In this document: positions 8,658-16,345 of the stretch, piece by piece
Position numbering within the stretch: position 1 is the stretch's first letter
How the letters are laid out: each line of letters begins with the position of its first letter
NCBI GenBank assembly: GCA_946614435.1
Contig: CAMOGW010000003.1
Span: 79,379 to 143,378, forward strand
Direction of reading: 5' to 3'
DNA length: 64,000 bases
DNA from: an uncultured Prevotella sp.
GTDB taxonomy: Bacteria; Bacteroidota; Bacteroidia; Bacteroidales; Bacteroidaceae
The notes under the pieces: model-generated
Told to the model about the DNA's origin: nothing
The model's input: the letters and a program-made list of their open reading frames with translations, nothing else
Databases searched by the model: none
Made by a program: the position numbers and the translations under genes

Positions 8658-8666
8658 ACAAAGGTA
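8658..8666 (-). promoter_or_regulatory. -7 element of surE-lpxB promoter
   Basis: Minus-strand TACCTTTGT, matching TAnnTTTG, 25 bp upstream of the surE start. Confidence 0.6.
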
Positions 8667-8790
8667 ATCAATTTTCGCGAGAATAGAGGCAGTGAGTGCA
8701 TTTTTATTCTGTTTTGTCCTTTTTCGTTTCGAGGTTATTTCGGAGAATCATTCTCCCAACTTCTTGGTGCAACAAGCCCGAGATTTCGGA

Positions 8791-8900
8791 GCGATTTAGG
8801 CTATTTCAGTATAAGCAGCTGCAGCGGATTATGTAATCGGCTATAGCGGACTATATAATCCGCTGCAGCTGCTTATATTCGTTTGGCCTGAATCACCCCT
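8791..8900 (+). repeat. 110-bp palindromic element, copy 1
   Basis: Two arms built around ataagcagctgcagcggatt and its complement flank a centre containing ggctatagcgga. The outer borders are gcgatttagg on the left and gcctgaatcacccct on the right. An inverted second copy at 24193-24302 matches over the whole length, including the non-palindromic borders, so the element is a defined unit. It has no coding capacity and lies between surE and a collapsed surface-protein cassette. It could be a MITE or REP-like element. Confidence 0.8.
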
Positions 8901-9013
8901 GAAACGATGGCGATTCGCTCCCTGAAATGACTGTAGTGGTCCTTAGATTTCTTTCCTACTTTCTTTTTCGCTCGCGAAGCGGCCTCATGGTCGTATTAAA
9001 CGTTAACAAAAAA

Positions 9014-9094
9014 ATTTACAACTTGAACGGACAGCAAGTAGAGATGCCGCGTAAGGGTCTCTATATTCAGAAAGGTAAGAAAATTGTTAAATAA
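9014..9094 (+). pseudogene. C-terminal remnant of a large secreted surface protein
   Basis: The 26 codons ending at 9094 read IYNLNGQQVEMPRKGLYIQK followed by GKKIVK and a stop. This matches the extreme C-termini of the two giant secreted proteins at 54344 and 59479 (YNLNGQ...KG.YI.NGKK). Just upstream (8996-9013) is attaaacgttaac plus an A-run, which matches the promoter-side A-tract of those genes (54028, 59277). The body of the gene has therefore been deleted from the A-tract to the last domain. It keeps its downstream peptide gene and terminator. Confidence 0.75.
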
Positions 9095-9122
9095 AAAATT
9101 TCAATAAATAATGATTACGACG

Positions 9123-9293
9123 ATGAAAAAGATTTATATTGTGCCAAATACGGAAATGATTGAGTTAATGACTCCTTGCACAATTTGCGCTGGGTCAATA
9201 GAAATGAATGGCCTCCTTGAAAATGGTGGTGATGAATCCGAAAAAACGGAAGGTGACTCTCGTGGTGGCGGCTACTGGGATGATGACTATTAA
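9123..9293 (+). CDS. Small peptide with SRGGGYWDDDY C-terminus, paralog 1
   Basis: 56 residues from MKKIYIVPNTEMIEL. The alternative ATG at 9111 is less likely by comparison with the paralogs at 58695 and 62973. The N-terminal part (KKxYxxPxTE) and the C-terminal motif SRGGGYWDDDY are conserved between the three, while the middle is free and acidic (GGDESEKTEGD). There is no transmembrane segment and no classical signal peptide. It includes CTIC near residue 19. It lies 28 bp after the surface-protein remnant and 31 bp before a terminator. No known function was recognised. Retention after loss of its partner suggests it is either useful alone or a recent leftover. Confidence 0.7.
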   Translation: MKKIYIVPNTEMIELMTPCTICAGSIEMNGLLENGGDESEKTEGDSRGGGYWDDDY

Positions 9294-9324
9294 TCTCTGA
9301 CCATAACGTCAGCCGAAAGCAATC

Positions 9325-9365
9325 GGGCGGCATCACTCTCTCACGGGTGGTGCCGCCTTTCTTCT
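9325..9365 (+). terminator. Terminator of cassette remnant
   Basis: Stem GGCGGCATCAC / GTGGTGCCGCC followed by a T-rich run. Nearly identical in stem to the terminators at 58915 and 63163. Confidence 0.8.
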
Positions 9366-9366
9366 T

Positions 9367-9412
9367 CTATTATTTATTCATGGTAAATTCGCGGTCATTC
9401 GCGGCCATTCGC
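9367..9412 (+). repeat. Dispersed 3' repeat (ttattcatgg-aaattcgcgg), copy 1
   Basis: Begins ctattatttattcatgg, then aaattcgcggtcattcgcgg. Related copies follow the other two cassette terminators (58951, 63201) and the YoeB toxin gene (63949). A further stretch, ttcatgtgagtaacaatcac at about 9449-9468, is also shared with copy 2. Confidence 0.6.
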
Positions 9413-9486
9413 GTAGCGCCGCAGGCGAATAAATATTTTTCCAATCCATTCATGTGAGTAACAATCACCGTTTTTTATTTGCATTA

Positions 9487-9519
9487 TTTGCTTGAATCAG
9501 AAATAATCTTTATCTTTGC
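9487..9519 (+). promoter_or_regulatory. Promoter of Rpn-type nuclease gene
   Basis: TTTG at 9487-9490 and TATCTTTGC at 9511-9519 with a 20-bp spacer. The start codon follows at 9539. Confidence 0.7.
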
Positions 9520-9538
9520 GGCAAATATTGACGACAAA

Positions 9539-10399
9539 ATGGGAAAATTCATCAACCCCTTCACAGACGTTGGCTTCAAGCGGATTTTCGGACAGGAAAT
9601 GTCGAAGCCTGTGCTGATAGCTTTCCTAAACAGTCTGCTGGAGGGTGAGCGCAAGATCATAGACCTGCAGTATCTTGACAAGGAGAAGATTGGAATCTCC
9701 GATGGTGACAGGTCGCTTATCTACGATGTGCTTTGCAAGACAGACAGCAACGAATACATCATCGTGGAGATGCAGAACAAGAGCCAGCCTTTCTTCAAGA
9801 ACCGCTCTATCTACTATGTGTCACGCTCCATCATAGAGCAGGGCGAGCGGGGGGCAGGGTGGAGCTACGACATCAAGGCGGTTTACCTGGTTGCCTTTCT
9901 GAACTTCCACATAAAGGGGTTGGAAGAGAAGTTCCGTACCGACGTGGGGTTGATGGACATGCAGCAGCTGACGCTGTTCAGCGACAAGGAGCGAATGATA
10001 TTCCTTCAGTTGCCGTACTTCACGAAGGAGCTGGAAGATTGTGACACTATTTTTGAACGATTCATTTACATATTGAAGCACATGGATATTTTACAGAGAA
10101 TGCCGTTTCTTGCGCAAGATGCCGTCTTCAAGCGTCTGTCTGAGATAGCCGAGGTAGCATCGTTGTCGAAGGAGGAACGCCAAGCTTATGACGAGAACCT
10201 GAAGCATTACCGCGACACGATCGCCGTGATGCAGGGCCAGTATCTGGAAGGTGAAGAAAAGGGTCGTGCCGAAGGCCGTGCTGAAGGTCGTGCCGAAGGT
10301 CGCATGGATGTAGCAAGACAGCTAAAGCTGATGGGACTCTCAGTTGAAGACATTGCTAAAGCCTCAGGTCTATCTATAGAAGAAGTAGAGCGACTATAG
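9539..10399 (+). CDS. Rpn family recombination-promoting nuclease / PD-(D/E)XK transposase-like protein
   Basis: 286 residues from MGKFINPFTDVGFKRIFGQE, the hallmark opening of this family. The start fits the promoter 20 bp upstream; a longer frame from 9479 would cross it. The nuclease core shows IDLQYLDKE, YDVLCKTDSNEYIIVEMQNK (the D...ExQ catalytic strand) and FKNRSIYYVSRSI. The C-terminus has a tandem repeat GRAEGRAEGRAEGR (12-bp units) followed by a resolvase-like helix-turn-helix ending IAKASGLSIEEVERL. Family members promote RecA-independent recombination, and these genes are abundant and mobile in Bacteroidota. It stands alone, next to several repeats. Confidence 0.88.
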   Translation: MGKFINPFTDVGFKRIFGQEMSKPVLIAFLNSLLEGERKIIDLQYLDKEKIGISDGDRSLIYDVLCKTDSNEYIIVEMQNKSQPFFKNRSIYYVSRSIIEQGERGAGWSYDIKAVYLVAFLNFHIKGLEEKFRTDVGLMDMQQLTLFSDKERMIFLQLPYFTKELEDCDTIFERFIYILKHMDILQRMPFLAQDAVFKRLSEIAEVASLSKEERQAYDENLKHYRDTIAVMQGQYLEGEEKGRAEGRAEGRAEGRMDVARQLKLMGLSVEDIAKASGLSIEEVERL

Positions 10400-10449
10400 G
10401 CTCCTGGTATTATGATTACTATCGTATATTGATTGCTATATATAGTTAT

Positions 10450-10518
10450 CTGCTCCATCTGCTCCCTGTGTAAGCGATTGTCAATCAATTGGTTGCATAT
10501 TGGGAGCAGATGGAGCAG
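10450..10518. repeat. 17-bp perfect inverted repeat downstream of the nuclease gene
   Basis: ctgctccatctgctccc at 10450-10466 and its exact complement at 10502-10518, separated by 35 bp. The same arm core, tgctccatctgctccc, reappears at 63982-63997 at the end of the window. No T-run follows, so it is not a simple terminator. Confidence 0.65.
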
Positions 10519-10549
10519 ATGTATTGAAAACTTTATGTGTATAGAGCGA

Positions 10550-10990
10550 TTAGAACTGTTCACCCTCCTCAGGCTCTAACCATTGTTGCTGCCAGCGCAG
10601 GAAGTAGTCGGGCTTGTCGAGCATGAGCTGGCCATCGGGGGTGATGAAGAGCTGGGTGGTGCGACCAGTGCAGCAAAGTGTATGGTCACGCTCGCGATAA
10701 ACCTCGAACTCATAGTCGAGACGGGCTCCTAAGTGATGGACGTAGCGCGTGTGAATCTCAGCCACATCGTTAATTTCGAGCGGGGCCAAGTAGTGGGCGT
10801 GCATGTCGTAGATGGGGGCATAGATGCCTTCACGCTGCATGTCGGCATAGCCAATGCCTGGATAGTGGCGACCAAACGATTCGCGACCGTCCTCAAAATA
10901 GGTGACGTATGAGCCGTGCCAAACACGGCACATGGAATCGATCTCACTGAACTTCACCGCGACACGGCAGATGTCGGAGAGTTGTTTCAT
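10550..10990 (-). CDS. Acyl-CoA/ACP thioesterase, hotdog fold
   Basis: 146 residues, YbgC/4-hydroxybenzoyl-CoA thioesterase type. The signature is VKFSEIDSMCRVWHGSYVTYFEDGRE, where the catalytic acid is Asp in the SEIDSM turn and the following residues match D-x-x-x-x-V(W)H. It is the last gene of the aryl-polyene-like operon, overlapping the LolA-like gene by 4 bp. It probably removes acyl chains from the carrier protein or proofreads the pathway. Confidence 0.85.
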   Translation of the reverse strand: MKQLSDICRVAVKFSEIDSMCRVWHGSYVTYFEDGRESFGRHYPGIGYADMQREGIYAPIYDMHAHYLAPLEINDVAEIHTRYVHHLGARLDYEFEVYRERDHTLCCTGRTTQLFITPDGQLMLDKPDYFLRWQQQWLEPEEGEQF

Positions 10991-11592
10991 TTGAACTTGA
11001 AATCAGTGAACTGATAGTCGGTGTAGTTGCCCTTGCGCTCGTTGAAACGGAGTGACTTCAGAGCCGATGTCTTGCTGTCGATGGTGAGCACGAACGATGT
11101 GAACATCATGTGGCGTTCTTCTTTCTTGTTGGCTGGGGTGGGCGTGATACTGATCACGATGTCGGAGCCCTGCTTGGTGAGGGTAAGGTCAGGATATTTC
11201 GAGAAATCGGTGCCGCCACCGGCAAGAATGCTCTCAAACACAGCCTGGAATGTGCGGAACTGTGAGCTGGCCTGACTGGAGGCAAGGTGCTTCTTACCTT
11301 TAGTCACCATCGTGAACTTGCTGCCTTCCATGATAAGCTGATCGTGAGAGACCTTCTTCTTGTCGTTGGCCACTACGTCGATGCACACGTAGTTTGGCTT
11401 CCTCAAGGTGAGTGTGCCTTGGCTCACGACATCTTTCGTCATGGCGGTGTTGTGCTTAGAGCGTGTGACCGTGGCGGTGGCGCTGCTGGCACTCTTATAC
11501 TTCAGTACTGCCTTCTGGAAGTCGGCATTCTGGGCAAGACCTGTCGTTGACAGGCCCAGTGTAAATGCTAAGAAAAGAAATAGTCGTTTCAT
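10987..11592 (-). CDS. LolA-like outer-membrane lipid carrier protein
   Basis: 201 residues with a signal peptide (MKRLFLFLAFTLGLSTTGLA, cleavage near AQN). The mature part is beta-rich with QGTLTLRKPNYVCIDV, a pattern typical of LolA-type half-barrels. LolA-like proteins are regular members of aryl-polyene and flexirubin clusters, where they are thought to carry the lipid product across the periplasm with the MMPL exporter. Overlaps the thioesterase start by 4 bp. Confidence 0.8.
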   Translation of the reverse strand: MKRLFLFLAFTLGLSTTGLAQNADFQKAVLKYKSASSATATVTRSKHNTAMTKDVVSQGTLTLRKPNYVCIDVVANDKKKVSHDQLIMEGSKFTMVTKGKKHLASSQASSQFRTFQAVFESILAGGGTDFSKYPDLTLTKQGSDIVISITPTPANKKEERHMMFTSFVLTIDSKTSALKSLRFNERKGNYTDYQFTDFKFK

Positions 11593-11629
11593 CTTGTGTT
11601 CTTGTTTTTTTTGTTTTGTTATGATGTTG

Positions 11630-13099
11630 TTATTGCAATCCCTGCCATTTCTTCATGAGTGTTGAACTGGTGAGGAAAGCTGTCTGAGTAACTCCTTCAA
11701 TGCCGTGCATGATGAGATTCTGTCCCGTGAGCAGAAGATTAGGGATGGTCGTCACGGGAGGAATGATGTTGAACATGGGTGTGTGGTAATCCTTGCGGAT
11801 GCCATAGGCTGAGCCTTTAGGCGTGAGCGTGTAGTCACGGTAGGTGAGGGGAGTGCTCACGTAGCATTCGTCCACCATGTGTGACAATCCTGGCATGCAA
11901 TGTTCGGCCAGTTCTATGCATTCATTGGCTAACCGTTTCTTCAGGTCTTTATAGTCCTGTCCGCGCTTACCTATAGTGGTGTTGGTCCAAGGCTCGAACA
12001 GTTGCCACTGTACGGGCGTGAGCAGGTCTATCTGTTCAGCAAACGTACCCTGTTCGGGAGTACGATAGCTAATCATGAGACCGTTGATGATATAGGGCGA
12101 ATCAGGACGGTTGATTTCCCATACGTCGCGATCGCGATAGACAAACTGGTTGTAGTTGGCGTATGGCAGGCTCTCCGGACGCAGGCGCAACGACACGGTA
12201 AGGAATCCACACGTGTTCTTGGAACTCGTCATGCGTCTGCGGAAAATGGGCTTTATCAGCTGGCTCTGCTTGACAAGATCGAGAGTGATAGCAGGATGGG
12301 CATTGCTGATGAAGAAGCGGCCCTCATAGGTCTCGCCGTTCGTGCAGCGGGCTGCCACCACTTGACCGTCGCGCTCAATGAGCTCTTCTACCTCCGAGCG
12401 GCAAAGGACTTCACCGCCGTATTGGCGAATGTCGTTGACGAGTGAGTGCACGAGCTGGTTGCCGTCGCCACGGAGTCGCCAGCTGCTCTCAATGTAGCTG
12501 GCATTGGCATGGGCAAAGACGAAGAGGGGAAGCGACTCCTTGCGCAGCTCCATGTTCTGAGCCGTGCCGGATATGACATCAATCAGCAATGGATTGCTGA
12601 AGGTGCGGTTCAGAAAATTCCATGCCCCCTCTTCTATCAGGGGAGCAGCATTCTCCATGTCGTGAACATTAAGGCTCTTTTTCAGTATATCGGCATAAGC
12701 ACGCAAGCCTTGTCGCTCTTCTGGAAAATCAGCTGCCAGGGTATCAATGAAGTGGTCGAATCCTTCAGCTATATGGTAGTTGCGCCCCTCGATGAACACA
12801 CGGTTAAATCCGTCGGCATCCATTCGTTGCCACGGCAGGTTGAGCAGGTTCAACTGCTTGAACTTCTCGTGCAGGGCTTGTCCTTCGGCCAGTCCGCCTA
12901 CATAGTGTAAGCCCGTGTCATACCAGAGCGACTTTGTTCCGGCAGGGGCTGATGCGCTACGGCGTGGATAGCTCTGCATGCATCCGCCCGGCTGCACTTC
13001 ACGTTCCAGCACGAGCACACTCATGCCCTGACGTGAGAGAATGTGGGCACACTCCAGTCCACCCAGTCCGCTGCCAATGATGATAACGTCGTATTTCAT
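11630..13099 (-). CDS. FAD-dependent oxidoreductase, phytoene desaturase / retinol saturase-like
   Basis: 489 residues. The N-terminal dinucleotide fold reads MKYDVIIIGSGLGGLECAHI with the GxGxxG motif, then VLEREVQPGGCMQSYPR. The C-terminal FAD-contact region is LLTGQNLIMHGIEGVTQTAF. Related enzymes desaturate, isomerise or saturate polyenes. In a cluster with a ketosynthase and ACP it probably acts on the polyene chain. It lies 6 bp downstream of the MMPL gene in the operon. Confidence 0.87.
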   Translation of the reverse strand: MKYDVIIIGSGLGGLECAHILSRQGMSVLVLEREVQPGGCMQSYPRRSASAPAGTKSLWYDTGLHYVGGLAEGQALHEKFKQLNLLNLPWQRMDADGFNRVFIEGRNYHIAEGFDHFIDTLAADFPEERQGLRAYADILKKSLNVHDMENAAPLIEEGAWNFLNRTFSNPLLIDVISGTAQNMELRKESLPLFVFAHANASYIESSWRLRGDGNQLVHSLVNDIRQYGGEVLCRSEVEELIERDGQVVAARCTNGETYEGRFFISNAHPAITLDLVKQSQLIKPIFRRRMTSSKNTCGFLTVSLRLRPESLPYANYNQFVYRDRDVWEINRPDSPYIINGLMISYRTPEQGTFAEQIDLLTPVQWQLFEPWTNTTIGKRGQDYKDLKKRLANECIELAEHCMPGLSHMVDECYVSTPLTYRDYTLTPKGSAYGIRKDYHTPMFNIIPPVTTIPNLLLTGQNLIMHGIEGVTQTAFLTSSTLMKKWQGLQ

Positions 13100-13105
13100 A
13101 GCGTT

Positions 13106-15616
13106 CTATTTTTTCTGCATCCAGCGGTAGATGGCCGGTTGCAATACATAAGATAGTACCACGGCTGAGACCATGCCCACCAGTGTGGCAAAGCCTACGG
13201 AGTGGATGGCTGGGTGACGAGCCGTGAGCATGGAGCCAACTGTCACCATCAGGATGATGGCACTGAAGAAGATGGCTGTCTTGTGATAGGTGAGCTGCGA
13301 GCTGTTGCTGGTCAGACCGTTCATCACGAAGATGCTATAGTCAACTCCGATACCGAAAATAAATGTTGAGATGATGATGTTGATGAGGTTGAAGCGCATG
13401 CCGAAGATGTTCATGGCACCCAGCACGATGAGCCAGCTTAGCAGGATGGGGGCGAAGCTCAGCAGCGCCAGCTTCAGATTGCGGCCCCAGAGCAACCGTC
13501 CGCTCTCAGAACGATAATGATAGCTCAGCAACAGCACTGCGAACACAAAGAGCATCGAAATCCATTGCAGGATATTGAAGTCGTTGTTGAGCTGTCGGAG
13601 TGTATCGGTCGTATAATAATAGGTGTCAATCACCAGCAGGTGAGGCTCCTTTGCGATGGCGTTGCAGATGCGCATGTAGTCGCTGTTGCTGTCACTCAGC
13701 ATCTCGTCTTTCTTGAAACGAACCGAAGTGAAGCACATAAACTCGCCATTGTAGCTCTGCTCCATGAGGGTTGACAGGTAGCCGTTAGGGATGAGGTCGG
13801 CCTCGTAGAGTGCATCGGGCTCATACTCAGCAGTTGCCAGATCGAAGAAGGACTCAAATCCTTCTGGAGAAAGGTCGGCTTTCGGTGCCGTGCGAGCAAT
13901 GAGTGACTTGGCCAGTGCCAGTCGCTCGTCGGTCCAATAGGCTTTCCAGGCATCAATGCGCTCCTGCTGCTTCTGTAAGGGTACCAGGGCCAGGTCGGTC
14001 TTGGTGTAGCCTCTCACCAGTCCAAGCTGCTGCAGGGAGTCGAGCTTCTGTTTTAGCAGGCCAAAGTTCTCAAGCGCTTCTTCCATCGTAGCGCCTGAGC
14101 TGGCAAAATAGGCTGACTGGCTGTCCGTGCTCTTGGTCTTCTCCTTGAGCAGTTTCTCTGAGCCTATGACATTCTTGGGCATGTATCCCAAGTTGTGCAT
14201 ATTCACGTCAAACTGTGTGCCACGGGTGATGTAAGCTCCGATGCAGACCAGAATCAGCACCGTCAGCAGTGCGATGAGCGGACGTTTGCGGTCGAACGGA
14301 TAGTTGTTGACGCGGTCAATCAGGGCAAAGGCGCGATGGTTGATCTTATTGTGCTCAGGGCGCAGCAGCTGGGGCAGGAACACCAGACTGAAGAATACAG
14401 TGCCTATGATGGCAAAGGAGGCAAACAGTCCGAAGTCGCGCAGCAGATCGGTCTGAATGAAGATGAGGCCCATGAACGAACCGATGGTAGTCACACAGCC
14501 TAACAGCACGGGTTTCACCTGGTCGCGAAGCACCTGCTCTGGATTGTTTACATACTTGAAGTGGGTGAGCACATGCAGTACATAGCTCAGTGCCACGCCC
14601 AGCACGATGGCTCCGATAGCGAGTGCCAGCAGCGAGAACTGATCCTTGATGCTGTACATGATAGACAAGCCGAACAACGTGCCAAATGCTACTGGCAGCA
14701 CCAACAGGGGAATGGTGTCCCAGTTGCGGAAGCAAATCATGATGAACAGCAATACCAATATCAGCGAGCTGGTAATGGTCTTGGTCAGGTCGTTCTTGAT
14801 GGTCGTGGAGTTATAGAAGCCGAGGGCTGGTGCTCCATGATAGCTGATGCTGACATCGGGATAGGCTGAGCTGAATTCCTCGATGAGCTGATTGATGGTG
14901 ACGAACATCGCAGCGCCCTGTCCTGTGTTCGTTGATGAGAAGCGGGGCGTGATGAAAGCTAAGCACACCGTAGAGTCGGGCACGAAGAAATGACCGTCAA
15001 TGGTCTGATAACTGCCTGTTCCTGCAGCCATCACGGGCTTCAGCTGTTCTGCCAGGATGTTGCGCATACCCAGTGGGTCCATCTGAATGAGCTCTGGCAT
15101 CTGTTCGCCGATGGGACTCGTCAGATCCTCTCTGTTCTGCAGCATCTGTCGCTCCATGTGCTCCACGGTGAACAGCGTGTCCATCGAAGCATAAATGGCA
15201 GTGTCGATATAGGCCGGCAGATGGTCGGTGAGATAGCTCACGGCTTCGGGAACGAGCTCCTCGGGCAACTGATAGAACACATCGCCCACGGTCACGGTGT
15301 CGCGTGCCAGCAACGAGTCAACGAAAGCATCGCATGCTTCGATGAGCATTCCCGTTGCCTCCTCTTTATCGCCTTGCCAACCATCGGCTAAGCTGAATAG
15401 CAGAAATGTTTTGTCCTTGATGCGCAGGTCAGCAAAAGCCAGCTTCGTGGTACCGTCCTCGTTCTTCGATGACGGCATGAGCTTGTTGATGTCCTCTTCC
15501 AGATGGATGCGCGTGGCAAAATAGCCTAAAAAACAAAACAGAAACACCATTAAGACCCAATAGACGACCCGATGTTTCTGAAAGAACCGATAGATGGCAA
15601 TGCAGATGTCTGTCAT
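13106..15616 (-). CDS. MMPL/RND-type lipid exporter
   Basis: 836 residues. One N-terminal transmembrane helix (VVYWVLMVFLFCFLGYFATR), a large periplasmic domain, and five helices around residues 255-430 including ALAIGAIVLGVALSYVLHVL. The topology then repeats, with a second periplasmic domain and helices containing IISTFIFGIGVDYSIFVMNG. The duplicated GxxxDY/ALS layout is that of MMPL/HpnN-type exporters. In aryl-polyene clusters this protein moves the finished lipid out of the inner membrane. Stop/start overlap (TAATG) with the dehydratase-like gene upstream. Confidence 0.9.
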   Translation of the reverse strand: MTDICIAIYRFFQKHRVVYWVLMVFLFCFLGYFATRIHLEEDINKLMPSSKNEDGTTKLAFADLRIKDKTFLLFSLADGWQGDKEEATGMLIEACDAFVDSLLARDTVTVGDVFYQLPEELVPEAVSYLTDHLPAYIDTAIYASMDTLFTVEHMERQMLQNREDLTSPIGEQMPELIQMDPLGMRNILAEQLKPVMAAGTGSYQTIDGHFFVPDSTVCLAFITPRFSSTNTGQGAAMFVTINQLIEEFSSAYPDVSISYHGAPALGFYNSTTIKNDLTKTITSSLILVLLFIMICFRNWDTIPLLVLPVAFGTLFGLSIMYSIKDQFSLLALAIGAIVLGVALSYVLHVLTHFKYVNNPEQVLRDQVKPVLLGCVTTIGSFMGLIFIQTDLLRDFGLFASFAIIGTVFFSLVFLPQLLRPEHNKINHRAFALIDRVNNYPFDRKRPLIALLTVLILVCIGAYITRGTQFDVNMHNLGYMPKNVIGSEKLLKEKTKSTDSQSAYFASSGATMEEALENFGLLKQKLDSLQQLGLVRGYTKTDLALVPLQKQQERIDAWKAYWTDERLALAKSLIARTAPKADLSPEGFESFFDLATAEYEPDALYEADLIPNGYLSTLMEQSYNGEFMCFTSVRFKKDEMLSDSNSDYMRICNAIAKEPHLLVIDTYYYTTDTLRQLNNDFNILQWISMLFVFAVLLLSYHYRSESGRLLWGRNLKLALLSFAPILLSWLIVLGAMNIFGMRFNLINIIISTFIFGIGVDYSIFVMNGLTSNSSQLTYHKTAIFFSAIILMVTVGSMLTARHPAIHSVGFATLVGMVSAVVLSYVLQPAIYRWMQKK

Positions 15617-16035
15617 TACTGAATGAAAATCTTTAGTTTGATGTTGGCAATTTGTTCTTCACCGATGCGGCTCTCGCCGTCAGCCAGCGTTACGTTTCCG
15701 AATGTCATGCCGAAACGGATAGTAGTTTTAATCTTTTCACCCACCAGCGGACGGCGCTCACAGCTGAATCGCTTCACCTCGCCGATGATGCCCACAGGCG
15801 GTTTGTCGCTGGAGTCAGACATCAGGGTCTTGTATCCAGCCAAAGCCGAGGCCGACTGAGCCATGTGCTCAATCAGCCCCGTCTCGGACAATTCGTTGTC
15901 GTCTATGACGAAATAGTTGTTATAGCTCACCGTGAGGCTTGTTTGGCAACTGTTCTCAGTGAAGTCTGTTGCCTCGTCAACCATGATGAATGGCTTGCGC
16001 TGCGGAATGAGCTTTAGGATTTCCTTACCCCTCAT
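15616..16035 (-). CDS. Hotdog 3-hydroxyacyl-ACP dehydratase-like protein (ApeP/FabZ-like)
   Basis: 139 residues. LKLIPQRKPFIMVDEATDF corresponds to the N-terminal signature of FabZ/ApeP proteins, and ETGLIEHMAQSASALAGYK to the long central helix carrying the catalytic acid. The FabZ GHFP histidine motif is absent, and the usual LPHR is LPQR-like here (IPQR). It is either an ApeP-type enzyme with other catalytic residues or a non-catalytic partner. It sits between the ACP gene (4-bp overlap) and the exporter. Confidence 0.75.
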   Translation of the reverse strand: MRGKEILKLIPQRKPFIMVDEATDFTENSCQTSLTVSYNNYFVIDDNELSETGLIEHMAQSASALAGYKTLMSDSSDKPPVGIIGEVKRFSCERRPLVGEKIKTTIRFGMTFGNVTLADGESRIGEEQIANIKLKIFIQ

Positions 16036-16283
16036 GCCTGCTCCTTGAGGTGCTCTTCAATGTAATCGTAGAGATCGTTGAAGGTCTTGATCTTAGGCAG
16101 GTCACTCATTGGCACCTGAATCTTGTAGGTGTACTGGATGATAGCTACGAGGTCAACGAGGCTGAGACTGTCGAGTGACAGAGTTTCCTTCACGTTGTCC
16201 TCAGGCTTAAAGTTGCTGTCAGCCACTTCGAATTCCTCAGCCAATACGCTGTTCACTTGTTCAATAATTTCTTCACGTGTCAT
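16032..16283 (-). CDS. Acyl carrier protein
   Basis: 83 residues, acidic, with the phosphopantetheine site DSLSLVDLV (Ser in the DSL motif, where L/I is followed by S-L rather than the usual D-M). Starts MTREEIIEQVNSVLAEEFEV. This is a dedicated carrier for the operon's ketosynthase, distinct from a housekeeping AcpP by its context. Confidence 0.9.
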   Translation of the reverse strand: MTREEIIEQVNSVLAEEFEVADSNFKPEDNVKETLSLDSLSLVDLVAIIQYTYKIQVPMSDLPKIKTFNDLYDYIEEHLKEQA

Positions 16284-16345
16284 AATTGTGTCTTGTTTAA
16301 TTAGTTTTGTTTCCTATTGAAATAAATAAGTCTCGTTTTTTTTGA

